From Polytrichum commune (Eukaryota; Streptophyta; Polytrichopsida; Polytrichales; Polytrichaceae), in contig OX485803.1 of assembly GCA_950295325.1 (NCBI GenBank), forward strand, positions 55,941,554 to 56,005,553: DNA of 64,000 bases, given 5' to 3'. Made by a program: the position numbers and the translations under genes. Position 1 is the first letter of the stretch. Every line of letters starts with the position of its first letter. A model generated the notes under the pieces. That model was not told the DNA's origin, made no database searches, and worked only from the letters and a program-made list of their open reading frames with translations. Below, in pieces: positions 34,065-50,790 of the stretch.

Positions 34065-34118
34065 CTAGCATAATTAAGATTATATGCCATGTAACATTGT
34101 ATTTTATGCTATCTTCAG

Positions 34119-35036
34119 TTTCCTTTTGTTGGATACACACCCTCAAGTTCCACACGATCTGCTTTCGTGTGCCCGACACCGGGCCATCTGCGCAATCAAG
34201 TCGTGGTGCAAGAAAATTCAGTAATGAATCATCTATTGGAGGATCCAGTTGTGAAGGGCACTCACTCTGAAGATCTCTTCCACCACTCCCAAACGACTGA
34301 AGGTTCCCATATGGTAATTTTTGTGGCAATTCTCACTGCTTGAACACGGAGAATGTTATTGAGTAAATGTTTTGTAATATTCTACACATCATTGTCAATG
34401 CAGGCTCATTTGCATGAATGACTGAGAATGGATATGAATATGCATGGATGTATATGTCAATAACAATGGAATGTAGTAAATTGGCCCAATGCTTGTCCCG
34501 TTGTCACCGTGCAGAATGTTGACCTCAATATGATCCCCCAAGTGGAAGAATCAGCACCCCCTATTGAAACGTTGTCAATTGTGCGCCCGACCACTACACG
34601 CGATTACCAAATTTCGTTAATCGAATCAAGAGGCCCTAATTCAAGGGGTGTCCAAATGTTGCGTGTTGGATTGGCTGGCATTGGCAAGACTTATGTGCCT
34701 CAAGCAGTCGCGACTACAGTACCGTTTCCCCTTTTCAACGCGCAGGGTGCTAACCTCAATATGATTGGTCCACTAGAAAGTTCAACACCACCTAGCGAAA
34801 CAATGCGCATCCCCCGTCCCCTAGCTACCCGCGAGCATCAAATTGTTCTAATCGAATCAAGAGGACCTAATTCACGAGGTGTACATCTCTTGCATGCTGG
34901 ACTAGCGGACATAGCCAAGACAACTTCCCCTCACACCGGGCAGCCAATGGTCACCCTCCCTTTTGAAGCCACAATACATAATCTCCATTCTGATGGACAA
35001 CTATTCTATTTGTACCCTAAATATAGTCAAAGTTAA
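34119..35036 (+). pseudogene. Exons with a duplicated IESRGPNSRGV module
   Basis: Exon 34119-34313 (65 codons) and exon 34515-35036 (TAA stop). The second contains two tandem modules of about 77 residues. Each has an L-N-M-I opening, a P-P-x-E-T block, then SLIESRGPNSRGV or VLIESRGPNSRGV and a GLAGIGKT/GLADIAKT end. No known domain. The GIGKT string resembles a P-loop by chance and is not kept in the second module. The frame is intact. This could be the end of the locus or an internal exon with the stop bypassed by splicing. Confidence 0.45.
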
Positions 35037-35147
35037 AGCTTCCCATACCAAATGTGTGCGGACATCCATACTTGTCTACTGTATTATGTAATATATAAAA
35101 GGTGGCAAACACATTCACCACCCAATGCAGTTGCGTCCATCATCTGC

Positions 35148-35556
35148 CACGGGGAGGTCACTTCATTGTCAAGTTGACACCACGTGCGGACAAAGTTTGC
35201 TACCCCTATATTACATGCCATATATAATTTTAAAATTTATGATATTTTTTCTACATATACATAACCATTGATAGTATCTTTTGTATACTTTTTTGAAATT
35301 TTTAGTCATCTTTGTTTTTTTAGTAATTGTTTTAGTTCAATTCTGTGTCATTCTAGTTAGAAACGGTATGTTTTATGAAAAAAACAAATCATCAAATTTA
35401 GTTACCACTTTTAACAATGTCATAGGTACTGTGTATATCTACTCATGAAAAAAATTTGATAAAATTTTGACTCATTTTGGTGGTGCAACTTACCAAAAGA
35501 AGATTTTTGTTGGTCGCACGTGGTGTTCAACTTGACAATGGAGTGATCTACCCGTG
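35148..35556. mobile_element. hAT-like MITE with perfect 8-bp duplication
   Basis: The ends CACGGGGAGGTCACTTCATT and its near-complement (CCATTGTCAAGTTGAACACC on the other strand after CACTC) form long terminal repeats that continue into CACCACGTGCG. Both sides carry TCATCTGC (35140-35147, 35557-35564), an exact 8-bp target duplication. It lies in the presumed intron between 35036 and 35755. Confidence 0.85.
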
Positions 35557-35754
35557 TCATCTGCATGTCTATGTACCCATTGTATGTAACCTATATGACT
35601 TGCATCAACATTTCCATGATGGCTAGGACTATCCTAAACCTCATATATGTCTTGCATCAACATTTCCATGAACCACTGTATGCACTATGTAAGGCTGCCA
35701 TTGTTTGTTGCACAAATATTCACGCGTGTACATATATTTCAAATGTCTTGTCAG

Positions 35755-36630
35755 GACATTACAAAGACTCCTCCTGCCCGAGCCCCCTCATGCTCGTCTA
35801 GATTTGGGGAGTGGATCCAGAGATTACAAACAGCTGTTTCGGATGCCCCGTTGGACGCCCCAACAGAATTGGGAAGTATGGATGACGAGTTTAAGAACTT
35901 AGCCAATGATATTGATGTGTGCACGGAGTGGTTCTGGCAACTACAAACGAATATGACTACAGCTCTGGATAGATATCAATGGTGTTGTTTGGTTGGAATG
36001 GATGCACACATGCTTGGTAGATTGGTGCATGCATCTATCGATATAGGGCTCACCATCCCCCAAGTGGAGTTCCTCCAACAACGTGTACCCGATTTGCACT
36101 TAATGGGGAACAATATGTGGGAAGCCACACAAGAAATCGAACCTCATTTAGATGACCTACTCCATCCTGATGCAGAGGCGATGGTGAACCATGTCTATGA
36201 CAATGAGGAGGAGAACCTCCCAATCACACCAATGTTGGAAGCATGTCGGATGGACCAACCATCTCATGAGGAAAGGGGTCCGGTCGAGCCCCCAATGGGA
36301 GAGCATACAATTGACGACGAGTTTATTCACTTAGCAGAGGAGATTGATGAAGTTATGGATAAGTTTATGAGGCTACAAACGACTATGACCACTGCTCTAG
36401 AGAGATATACGAAGTGTCTTTTGCTCAACGATCGCATATACAACCTTGAGAGAGTGGTGCTTGCGGCACAACATATTGGGTTTGACTCTCAACAAATGGG
36501 CTATATCGAGAGCAAAATCCCATACTTGATGTACATGGAGAAAGTTGCATGGGAACAATCTTTGGAAATCAAACCTCATTTGGAAAACATCTATGAGTCC
36601 ATGCACAATCAGCTCAAAAACTTAGAGTAA
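35755..36630 (+). CDS. C-terminal exon with two helical repeats, unknown family
   Basis: An intact frame from the acceptor CTTGTCAG|GAC to TAA at 36628-36630, about 291 residues. Two copies of a module of about 95 residues are clear. The first starts MDDEFKNLANDID and the second IDDEFIHLAEEID. Each has LQTNMTTALDRY or LQTTMTTALERY, a hydrophobic helix, and ends EIEPHLDD or EIKPHLEN. Predicted mostly alpha-helical. I do not recognise the family. It may be the last exon of the locus starting at 27575 or a separate gene whose first exon is not visible. An upstream ATG in frame at about 35668 would be within the presumed intron. Confidence 0.5.
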   Translation, partial: DITKTPPARAPSCSSRFGEWIQRLQTAVSDAPLDAPTELGSMDDEFKNLANDIDVCTEWFWQLQTNMTTALDRYQWCCLVGMDAHMLGRLVHASIDIGLTIPQVEFLQQRVPDLHLMGNNMWEATQEIEPHLDDLLHPDAEAMVNHVYDNEEENLPITPMLEACRMDQPSHEERGPVEPPMGEHTIDDEFIHLAEEIDEVMDKFMRLQTTMTTALERYTKCLLLNDRIYNLERVVLAAQHIGFDSQQMGYIESKIPYLMYMEKVAWEQSLEIKPHLENIYESMHNQLKNLE

Positions 36631-39022
36631 TTCCAGTTCAGCCATTTAAAATGCATTATACTTAGGACAATACTCAACACATTACGTATCTTCTAGCATA
36701 GACGCAGTGTTTCCTTGGAGGACATTGTGGGAGCAGTTCCCTCCTTGTATGATCATTTCTTTTTGTTTAGTAAAATCAACAGGCAAGCAACTTTCTGGGG
36801 ACCCATCAGATAGGTCCCCAGGTGTGTTCATGTTGTTGGTCACCCACATGGCAAATGCAAACAACCATTGGACTCATAGTGTTCCCAATGAGTTCCCAAT
36901 GAGTTGCGTATGAGGTCCCCACTATCATCACATATGTCCCAAAATTACCCAAAAGTCCCATTATGTTTAATATCGTGTTGTTTATTATGTTTGACAACAT
37001 AATTGTTGTTTCAAAGACATGAATAGTCTAGTCAAAGTTGTTTGAGATGAATTAGCCGCAAACTTGTAGGAGATCAAGAATTCATGCGCGATCGTTGATA
37101 GATGGTATCCTTGTATGCAACAAGGGTGAGTTTCCATGGAGGCCGCTCGCCCACCAAATTCTAATGAGAATAAGGACAAACTCGCCCAAATGCAGATGGA
37201 ATATGATGGGGTAGGGTTTGTATGTGTCAACCAACTACTCTCGTCTTCTCAAACATGAGCTCACCTACTGATCTCCTCCTCCAGGTTAGAACCTCCTCCT
37301 AAACGGCCTTCAATGCTTCGGTGACCGACACTTGTAGGTTAAAAAGTACTTTAGTGGACGCGTGAAAATCTAGCAGTCCGTGTCCACAACACCACGTTCC
37401 TATAGACCACCAGAACGTGGTCGGTTGACGGCCTGTGCTTTGTCCACATGCAAACACCCCCACCCGATATTATCTAGCATCTCGCCTACATGGAAACTCA
37501 ACCCTAATTCCCTCTTGCCCCTTTCACTGGCCCACTATGATGGCACGCTCCATCTTGTCATGGTAGCCATTGATGAGTCACTTACATATGATTCTCAGCC
37601 AGCCCATACTTCAGGCCAGTCCAAAGTTGATGATTTAACCACAGGCTGACGGAAATTGTTTTTCATCCAACGAGCATTTCATTACTTTATTTAAATCCCA
37701 TTTCTTTTGTTCGTTTGCAAGTTGGCTGCATTGCAGAGGACAACAGCTTAAAATATTGAATGCAAAACATGGACAATAGGCCCATTCAAACTCAAGTACG
37801 AGTATAGGCTGCACTATGTTATCATTTTGTTTTACCACTTTCACTGCTCATCACACTTGGTGTGTGGTACTATTCAGAGTTATCCAGTGGTATTATTATT
37901 TGACGAGAATGTAATCTTTAGCAAGCAAAGTCGTACGAAAGTAAAACATTGAAGTCCGAATCAAAACGCTATCACATTGTGTAATTCCGAATAGTAACAC
38001 ACACTAATTGGGATAATCAATGTAGCAGGAAGAACTCTGCACTGGAGCTCGAGGTGAGGGTGACTATTGAAATCAGAATCCTCTTGTTGGTGGAAACAAC
38101 ATTGTTGTCTCCTACTCCACTTCACATTGCAACTTGAAGGTCTTCAGTATCAACAAAGCTGAATGAATGGATAACTTACAACAAGGAGATATACAATGTC
38201 GTGAAATGGATAATGTTTCGTGGTTTATTAGAATTTGCATAAAACATGTCTCAAAGGAGACCAAGACACTACAAATTTTCACTATCCTTGATTTATTGTA
38301 TCTTATTGTGTGGAAGAACCCACATGAATATGATGGTAATGAAACAACATTTGGTCACAAAGTTAGGTTACATATGTTTTTACATGTCAATTTAAGGTCC
38401 ATGACCGCACAATATTCAATTTTGATTTTCCATGGCAAGGCCTTTGGATGAGTTTAAAGGACCTCATGATTTCATAGTCTTACATCACTCTTGGCCATAA
38501 TGTAAACTTGAAGTGCACTCCAAGTGGAACTCCAAACGACATGTGTGGAAGATGTAATATAAAAAGCCTCTACATACATGAAATTTATAGAGAAATACAA
38601 ATGTATGTACTAAAGGTGCTCTAGATAATACTACACTTGTGCATTTGTACCAAGGTCCTCACTTCAATGTGAAAATGCACGCAACATGTACACAATATAC
38701 AAAGTCATAAAGAGGAGGTTCCTTTTGTGCATGCAATCCACTTTCACTTTTCATTGAGGAAGTTATTAACAATCTTTTTTTCCACATGATGTAAGTATAT
38801 TGATTCCACCATGCAACACATGTCTAGAGTCAAAAAATCAATTTTGAGCTTTAAGACCTCCTTTTGTACACCTACCTCTACTTTGGAAAATAGGTTTTTT
38901 TAAATGTTCTCACTAGAAAACAATACCCCCCCTTCTTGTGTATGCAATTTATGCTAATGCCTAAAATAGACCCCCTTGTTACACCCACATTAGTTTGTAC
39001 ATGGTATGAAGATTGGACCCTT

Positions 39023-39520
39023 GCACGGGTAGATCACTCTAAGGCATTTTTGTGCACCACGTGCGGCTGGGTTTTTTTTTGTTTTGGGGCTATTTACCTT
39101 CAAGGGTTGAATTAAAGCCACCCTATAATTACTTAAATTTAAAAAATGGCCCATTTGTTTGCACCCTTCCATTACTTATATTGTCCAAGTCACTGCAATT
39201 TTTTGTACTCTATATTCCTTTTAAGTAATTTTGGACAAACGGAAATCCCAATTATCATCCATCCCCGTGAGTCCTAAACCCATTTACATACCATACTAAA
39301 CATACCTTCTAGGATCCTTATCTTCAGCCCCTATATTAGTTTTACAAAAAAATAATGGCCCACTTTTTATGTCCATCTAACTTACTTATAATGAGATTGT
39401 CTACATTTAATGGCCCCTTCATTATTTGGAATTCCTTTATAATTTTTATTTCAAATGATTTTAATCCTCTCTATATTATGCCGCACGTCGTTTTTAAAAT
39501 GCACTAAGTGTAAAACGGTC
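39023..39520. mobile_element. Decayed member of the ACGTGCG MITE family
   Basis: The left end, GCACGGGTAGATCACTCTAA followed by CACCACGTGCGG, matches the end of 35148-35556. Next comes GGGGCTATTTACCTT, shared with the interior of 10927-11552. The right end is eroded (CCGCACGTCG near 39481). No duplication was found. Confidence 0.5.
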
Positions 39521-39710
39521 CTAAAAGCCTTCATGATCCTCACTTTGTTTGAAGTACATCGATTGATGTTTGAGAGCTTGTTGTCAATGAGATGTGTTGA
39601 GGTAAGTTGATGGTTGGAGTTGTCTAGGTAAGAATTGTTGATTTGGATTACGGGTTATGAGGACCAACATATTGTATGTATGCATGTCCCTTAAATTGGG
39701 ACCCGAGTTT

Positions 39711-39731
39711 CTATCTATCTATCTATCTATG
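39711..39731. repeat. (ATCT)n microsatellite
   Basis: Five tandem tetranucleotide units. Confidence 0.9.
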
Positions 39732-41640
39732 CATGGGTTTTCACTTGAACATTCTGAGCCTACTTATTGACGTTGTTGTATATGGGTGTTACCCTCATTC
39801 ATCTAACAAAAACATCGTGAAGTAATGTGTAGACGAAATGTTACTTTATTTAAGTTGAATGTGAGACCCATCCAACATTGTTGAACATTTCCCAGTTGTT
39901 AATCGGCCTTGCCACCAAATGGCACGCAACATCTCTTCAACCAAATTTATGGTCTTGCATTTCGACTACAATAATTATGGTGAATGTTTTAGGCATGTGT
40001 ACAATATGACTTACCCTTTGCATCCGTATATTGTGACTCACAATATATAAAATCACATATGAAAGTGTTGGGCAATGTTAATTATGCATGAATCTTCAAT
40101 CACTCACTATGTTCTTGTAATTTGTTGTAGCTAAAGGGTACGGTTTCAATTGAAAGCAATTAAATCATGAATCTAAAGATCATAAGCTCACTTCCCAAGG
40201 CCAAGAAATGAGGGAGAAAGCTTTAAAAGTATGACATGCATGTGTTTTTGAAGGTGTATGCAATTGATTTTCAATGGCAATTGTGACCAAATTATTAAGA
40301 ATTCATACACAAAACTAGTGTCTTTGGAAAGAGCACAAGAAGCTCTAAAATATTAAATGGTTTTTTTGGGTGAAAATGGAGCAAAATTGGAATGACACGT
40401 CATCATTTGTTCCTTGGACCTCCAATGCTATAAGATGTGAGTTAATAAATGACGTGCACTCACGATATTGTCCCAAATATTTTCAGGTGGATTCCTTGTT
40501 ATTAACGTGGCCCACGATAGTTACTAGAATCAATGTAATTTGCTATTGAGTGCCAATGATTAGAAATCATAGCTATACTTTTCTTAATCTTTGAACTTCC
40601 CCCCCCCCCTCTCCATTGTACAATGATAACTTTACAGCGTTGATCTACGTGGCTACTTGTACAATTATTACCTACTTATTGTTGCAATGTATGTCGAGGT
40701 ATCCATGTGACAAGGAAATTACTTGAGCTAATACAAACCAACTGTGAAACTTGGGTACATGCATAGTTGGGGTACCCAAAAGGAATGTCCCTCACCAAAA
40801 CTGACAAGTTTTGAAGGTTTTGAAGTAGCTCATAGATGCACCTTCTTGTAAACATGACAAGTTATAGTCCTTTGTATACCTTGATACAATGTTCTAACCA
40901 ACACTAAGGGAATGCAATGTTGTTGATTTATTTAAATGTCCTTCTATTACATTAAGGACTTATTACAAAAGGCATATTTTTCTTGAAGGAAAGCAAAGGA
41001 ATGCCTCTAATATGAAAGCATCCATCACAAGATGCAACATAGTTCAACCAATTTATAAAAATCAACATGGAGCTCATAAATATGTAAAAATCCATGTTTT
41101 TAGAGATTTTAGATTCTTAATAAATTAGACGTGATTGTACAACATGGCACCATGCAAAAGGACATTTATTTACAACATTGTTTTTCAACTTCTATAATAA
41201 ATATACACAAAAACTCAAAATAACCTCATAACATTCATTTTTAAATACCCATCGTTTTTGTTTGCGATGAGAACTGCCATTGAAATAGATCACAACATTC
41301 ATTTCAAAGGGTGTTAGACTTTATAAATTGAACATTCATTCGTTTACACGACAAATTATCACATTCATCTACAACTTAAAACATCATGACAAGGATCTTC
41401 ATGTGTAATTTCAACATGGTAAAGTATAACAATATACAATCGTATCTCCATAGTATGGCAACATAATCATGTCAAAGAATGAGTATGTGGCAGGTGACGC
41501 CATCTACATGAAACCAACACATGCAGTCACCTTCAAATTAGGGTTTCTCAATACATGTCATAATATGGAGATTGAACTCTAACCTCAATAGTTCTATTTG
41601 TGGCCCACCTACACTGCAAGGTAGTACCTTCGTATATGAT

Positions 41641-41643
<3 letters not shown>

Positions 41644-41671
<28 letters not shown>
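41644..41671. repeat. (TC)n microsatellite
   Basis: About fourteen dinucleotide units. Confidence 0.95.
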
Positions 41672-41673
<2 letters not shown>

Positions 41674-42219
41674 GTGGTGCAACATGTACATGTTTACAAC
41701 ACTTACCATTGGGGAAGGCAATAACATCCATTTCAATGTAGAGCTCGGAGGTTACTTTTAAAAGATGACACATGATTTGGGATCGATGACCTCGTACTAG
41801 TCTACTAACATTAATCTAGTACAAAACAACAATAAACATGTAGGGGCAAACTTGCATTGCACGCCAATGGTAGGTGTTAGGCAATGAAATCCCGGTGCAA
41901 CTTAGACTAGATGTCATATTCTTTGATATGGGCCCCCACCAATTATCATTGAGGTAAAGGGATTATACTGAACACATATTCCCCATGCATTTGTGGTTAC
42001 CATGTTTTTAGTTGGATTAAATAACATTAATTCAAGGTCTTTGATGCTCGTTCCAAAGACATATCAACTATAAAACAAAAAATCATAAATGAATATATTT
42101 GATTGCATTTTCTCTTTAGGTAAGATTGATGGAAACCGGGTTTATAGAGAGAGATGGGACCAAGATATATGATGATACCCTTTGAACTACCTAAAGGTGG
42201 CCTTGCATTAGGTAAGGAT

Positions 42220-42960
42220 CCAAAAGACATGGGGTTCAAAACACCCCTTAAATGAACCTTTATTTATATAGTTTTTACTCTAGATCGGTTTCTAAAACTA
42301 GGAGGAGTATCTTATCAAGAGAAAACCCCTAAGTTTTGATGGAAAATGATGCCATACTAGCGTCATTTCAAAATTTTCATGTCTTGAACTTAAAAACTAC
42401 ACTACATTGTTCTATTAGTGTGGGCCACAATTATTTGCTAGAGCTTAGAGTAATTATCAAAATGTCACTCCAGCCTCCTCTGGAGACCGGAGTTCTTCTT
42501 CTTCTAATTATCACAACGAGTATAAGTGCGGGCCATGTTAAATCTCAACCCATGCCAAATCTCTTAGAATAATGTTTTTGTATTAAAGGAAGTTGACATG
42601 GGCAATTTTTTTTTAATGTCACTTTTGATGTGAGGTGATTATTTATCTCATGCATGGCGTTAGTCACAAATCTTAAGACAAACTAGTGGGTGATTTTTTT
42701 AATAAATAAATAAATTTTAACTTCATCTGTTGATAGCGGATGCATATGAAGTCCAATCGTCATAACTGGATGGCCATAATTCTTGGACCTACATTAATTC
42801 CACCATGATTAGACAATTGGAATGGTTTGTGTTAATAAGTTCCATGTTGAATTTTCACATACACCAATAGGACTATTTAGGGCAGTGTGAACTCCTTGAG
42901 TTCAAAATTTGCTCTCGACCAATAGTATTGCTCGATTTCGAGACTTCTTTGGTCTTGTAA
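42220..42960. repeat. Dispersed repeat family R, longest copy
   Basis: It matches 9340-9650 at both its start (GGGGTTCAAAACACCCC) and its end (AACTCCTTGAGTTCAAAAT), with an insertion or divergent centre. It is probably a decayed DNA transposon. Confidence 0.6.
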
Positions 42961-43419
42961 ATATCGTTTGACATTCAACTTCATTCCAAAGTGTCATGTG
43001 ACGTTTTCAGAAACAAAAGACAAATGTCAATTGACATTTACATTTTCCTTTGAAATGTCACCTCAATGTCACATGCCTAGTAGTACGTGCGGTTTCGATT
43101 TCTAACGTGAGGTTTTCTTCTTCACACTACATGCGAAATTCCAAATTTTGTGTGTCAATTGACGTGCATTTTTTTGGGTGCGAGTTTTGACATGTCAAAT
43201 ATCAAAAACTTGCAAAAATTATTGTCAAAAATATAAAGTGCTCGGACCCTAGTGTGAACGCGGCACATTAAAGTTAAGTGACTAATTCATACAAAATGGG
43301 CTCAGCATGCATGTCCAGGCCATGTGCATGGGAACGTAAACCCACTTTGGTGGCCTATGATAACACTGGGAGGCTGGTGCCATCATTAGAGCCAGTGCCG
43401 CCCTTGCCCGTCCCTACCC

Positions 43420-43740
43420 GTCATCTGAGCCCCCTGCGTTCCCCGTTCCCACCCGTCACCACTCGTCAGTTTTTCCTTTGCGTTCCCAGTTCCCACCCTT
43501 TGATGCGCATCCCCTGACACCTCCCCGTCACATTTCCCCAGCTGGCTGGCGCCAAAGCGAGCTGCCAACACAAGGTGGCCTATCCGTCACTTCCCGTCAT
43601 CCCAAGTGGCCTTGGGACCCCTCCCGTCACTACCCGTCAGGGCCCTTCGCCTCGTCACCCATGCTGCTAACCAGGGTCGACAGCGCGTCGCGTCCCGTCA
43701 TCACCTGTCGCGTCGTCGTCGTCATCGTCATCATCCTCAT
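43420..43740 (+). promoter_or_regulatory. CGTCA-rich, GC-rich region upstream of squalene epoxidase
   Basis: At least a dozen CGTCA pentamers, mostly as CCCGTCA(C/T), occur in about 320 bp, ending in (GTCATC)-type repeats near 43710-43750. CGTCA/TGACG is the half-site bound by TGA-type bZIP factors and has been linked to jasmonate response. The block lies about 230-550 bp before the start codon. It may be a promoter or merely a local repeat expansion. Confidence 0.5.
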
Positions 43741-43971
43741 CCTCATCGTCTGTCTATGTGAACCGCGATCTTGCTTGTTCGGAGTTGCTCCGAAAACTCG
43801 TCACAAATACTGTAGCAGAGAGTGAGCACATTGGAACAGGAATACCAAACCCATCGCCCGCAAATTTTTGGTGAAGCAGTTGGGGAGCTTGAGAGAGGGT
43901 GATATTGTGTTGGTTTTTTGCGTGGGTTTTATTGGTTTTGTGGTCTTGGTGGTTTCGTGATTTGGGCGGCA

Positions 43972-48220
<4,249 letters not shown>

Positions 48221-49617
48221 GATAGTTTGGAGAATTTAATCCAATAACGTTCGTGTTTCAAAAGTTTTCACGTCTGTCAACATTGAAAGCATAGAGATGG
48301 AGCCCTGTCTGGGCAACAGGAGCTTGCGATGGCATCAAAACTGATTTACTTTTGTTTCTTAGCACTTTAGGGTGTCATTCTGCTTTTCCAGTTTGTAGAC
48401 TACGAGCTCTGAGCCCATCTGGAAATGCTGATATTAGGTCACGACATTCATTGCTGTGGGGATCATGGCCCATCTGTACTTGTGATTTGTATTACGTCAG
48501 CAGAAAGCTGCTTTCTAGTCTGGACAATGTCATTTATTAACATGCCAGAGGATTTTTGCACTTGATTACACTGTAGGCGGAGTGTGAGGTTCCCAAGCAC
48601 ACTACTTCATGAGCATAAAATGTCAGAAGAATGCATCTTGCTATATTGTCGTCTTGAAAAAGTACAATGTGACTAGTCTACAATAGGTCCTTGTTGCTAC
48701 ATAGTATCACTCCAAGCAACTCATCAGAAGTCTCCTACCTACTACAGTAATTTTTAGTGGTGCAGTTACTTGAACCACCAATTGCAAGCTTCACATACTT
48801 GTGCTTTTGCCCACATCATACACATCAATCTTTGTAAATGAGGCCTCTCCCTAGTAAAAGCAGAGCCACAACCTTGACAGGGTTGTAACTCTATACAAAG
48901 TCCATACACCTAGCCTTCATGGTCACATTAGGAGCCTAGTCTAATATCCACATCCAATGGCTAATGATGAATGAATAGTGGGAGTCCTAGCTATAACTAT
49001 CTCATGCTAATCTTATGCGTTCATAGCTGCCTTCCCTAGGACATATGACACCTTGTTGGGCTTGGAGCCAAGACACTACTACCTTAGCTTGATTACGTTG
49101 AGCCTCACTTCATAGTTGTAAGATAGGTGTTGTGAGATTTGTGAGTGGTGTAACGAAAAGGTTGCCATGGAGACCACTCTTGAATGTTCTGTGGGGCGCA
49201 ATTGGCTGGAACAAGGCACCTGTTCATATCTAGCAGGAAATTCTTTAGGCAGGTGTTTACGAGCGAATTAAATTATTCATGACAACTATAATACTAACTG
49301 ATCCCTTGTGTATGTCATTCTGGAAAGATTTAAGTATGTAGGAATGTGAATGGATCGTGCATTTGCAAATAAATTTGAAGCACCTCATTTTGAAGTACTT
49401 CAAGGTCATTGTGTGTTGAGATGATCCCACATCTGAGAACTGTTATTGGGCTGCTCCACATAGACATGTTTTTGCATCCACTCAGCATGAGGTTTGGATA
49501 TGGTGTTAAGGCCCTGCACTTGGGGTTCATTGGTTTGTGACTGCATCACAAATCACGACCTCTAATTGAGGTTTAACACATCTTTGTCTGGGTTGACGTT
49601 GTATTATCAAGGTGAGA
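48221..49617. other. 3' flank of squalene epoxidase, no further gene
   Basis: It includes the presumed 3' UTR. Short frames on both strands show no domain. Confidence 0.4.
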
Positions 49618-49625
49618 CTGTAGAG

Positions 49626-50230
49626 CAGAGCCCAACATATTCCTTTAAATTTGCACCCATACCCAGACCATGCCCATCAGCAGCCACCTATGCCCACCCA
49701 TGCCCACCCATGCCCACCCATGTTATTCAAATTGCGTCCATGTATTCAAAATTTGTGTAATGTGTATTACCCGCCTACACCAAGTCTTGGTTGGATTGGA
49801 CAAATAAAAGGTCGTTCACTATCGCTGGCTTCAGCCCGAAGCGCTTCTTGGTTAGCGTACTCCTTACATTTTTTCCTCTCGCTCCCTACCACTTTACAAC
49901 ATCCTCGGTCTCTTTTTTGTCACTTTCTTGTGCTTCTGCTTTTCCAGGGACACACTCAAGAAGGATGAGGAGGAGAACAAGAAGAAGACACACTGAAGGA
50001 TGGACTCACCTTATTGGGTGAAGGTGATTCGGTGCTCTTACCCTCAAAAGCATTGAATGAGAGCTCATTCAATGAACCCTTCCAATATGCTTTACTTTAG
50101 CCCATGCTCACCCATGCCCACCCATTATAATATCGAACCCATGCCCACTCATGAACAATAATATCGCATCCATGCCCACCCAAAACCCATGGGCATGGGC
50201 ATGGGTATGGGCACCCAATGTAGGGCTCTG
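49626..50230. mobile_element. hAT-type MITE with perfect 8-bp duplication
   Basis: The ends CAGAGCCC and GGGCTCTG are complementary, followed inward by ACCCATACCC and CATGCCCAT against their complements. The flanks CTGTAGAG at 49618-49625 and 50231-50238 are identical, the 8-bp duplication of hAT elements. It is 605 bp without transposase. ATGCCCACCC repeats are frequent near both ends. Confidence 0.9.
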
Positions 50231-50459
50231 CTGTAGAGTAGTTATTAATATTTGAAGACATAGTCTAATATCTTTTAAGCATGTGTCTTTATGATATTAG
50301 TTCTTTGATCTTTACTGAACCACATACCCATCAAATATATGGGTCTGATTAAGAAAATGAGCCACTTAAGATTCATCTTAGCTTAGGTACACCTATCCTA
50401 GATGAGTTCATTGGTGGAAGTGGTACACCTACAATTGCACTTCATGAAGCAAGTTTTGG

Positions 50460-50790
50460 GTCATTAGAGAAGTAGAAGAAGTCGTTGCTCACAACAAAAA
50501 TGTGCATTGCCTAATGGAATTTGCTCAACATCATCAAGATTGGACTATTTATGATTGGTATAGGGTGATTTTTAGTGATGAGACTAAGATCAATCAATTA
50601 TAGTTTGATGCTTGTGCTTGGTGTTGGGTGAGGGATGAAGAATCTCAAGTACAAGCTCATCATTGAGTCAAATGATTGAACATGGAGGTGGTGCAATTTT
50701 GTGTGGGGTTATATGATTCACCGTTTCAATCCTTCTCGTGTCATATTTTAGCATGATAATGATCCTAAATACACTGCAAAAAATCGATTG
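50460..50790 (+). pseudogene. Tc1/mariner transposase relic
   Basis: Pieces of the DDE domain in two frames. One frame reads KKSLLTTKMCIA; a shift then leads to LMEFAQHHQDWTIYDWYRV and VIFSDETKINQ, which carries the first catalytic Asp. Further on comes the sequence around the second Asp, HDNDPKYTA. Several stops and frame shifts interrupt it, and the third acidic residue is missing. The motif set (W-T-x-x-D-W-x-x-V-I-F-S-D-E and D-N-D-P-K-H/Y) is characteristic of Tc1/mariner transposases. The copy is dead. Such enzymes could have moved the TA-flanked MITEs of this window. Confidence 0.75.

Larger units (their letters stand above)
36631..42219. other. Repeat-rich spacer, no gene recognised
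   Basis: AT-rich DNA with microsatellites (about 39711-39731 and 41644-41671) and one MITE-like segment (39023-39520). I find no domain-bearing frame. The frame at 37380-37649 shows nothing recognisable. Confidence 0.4.

Noticed and set aside
34650-34700. P-loop ATPase motif (GLAGIGKT)
   Set aside because: The second copy of the same module reads GLADIAKT and no other ATPase motif is near, so the resemblance is accidental.
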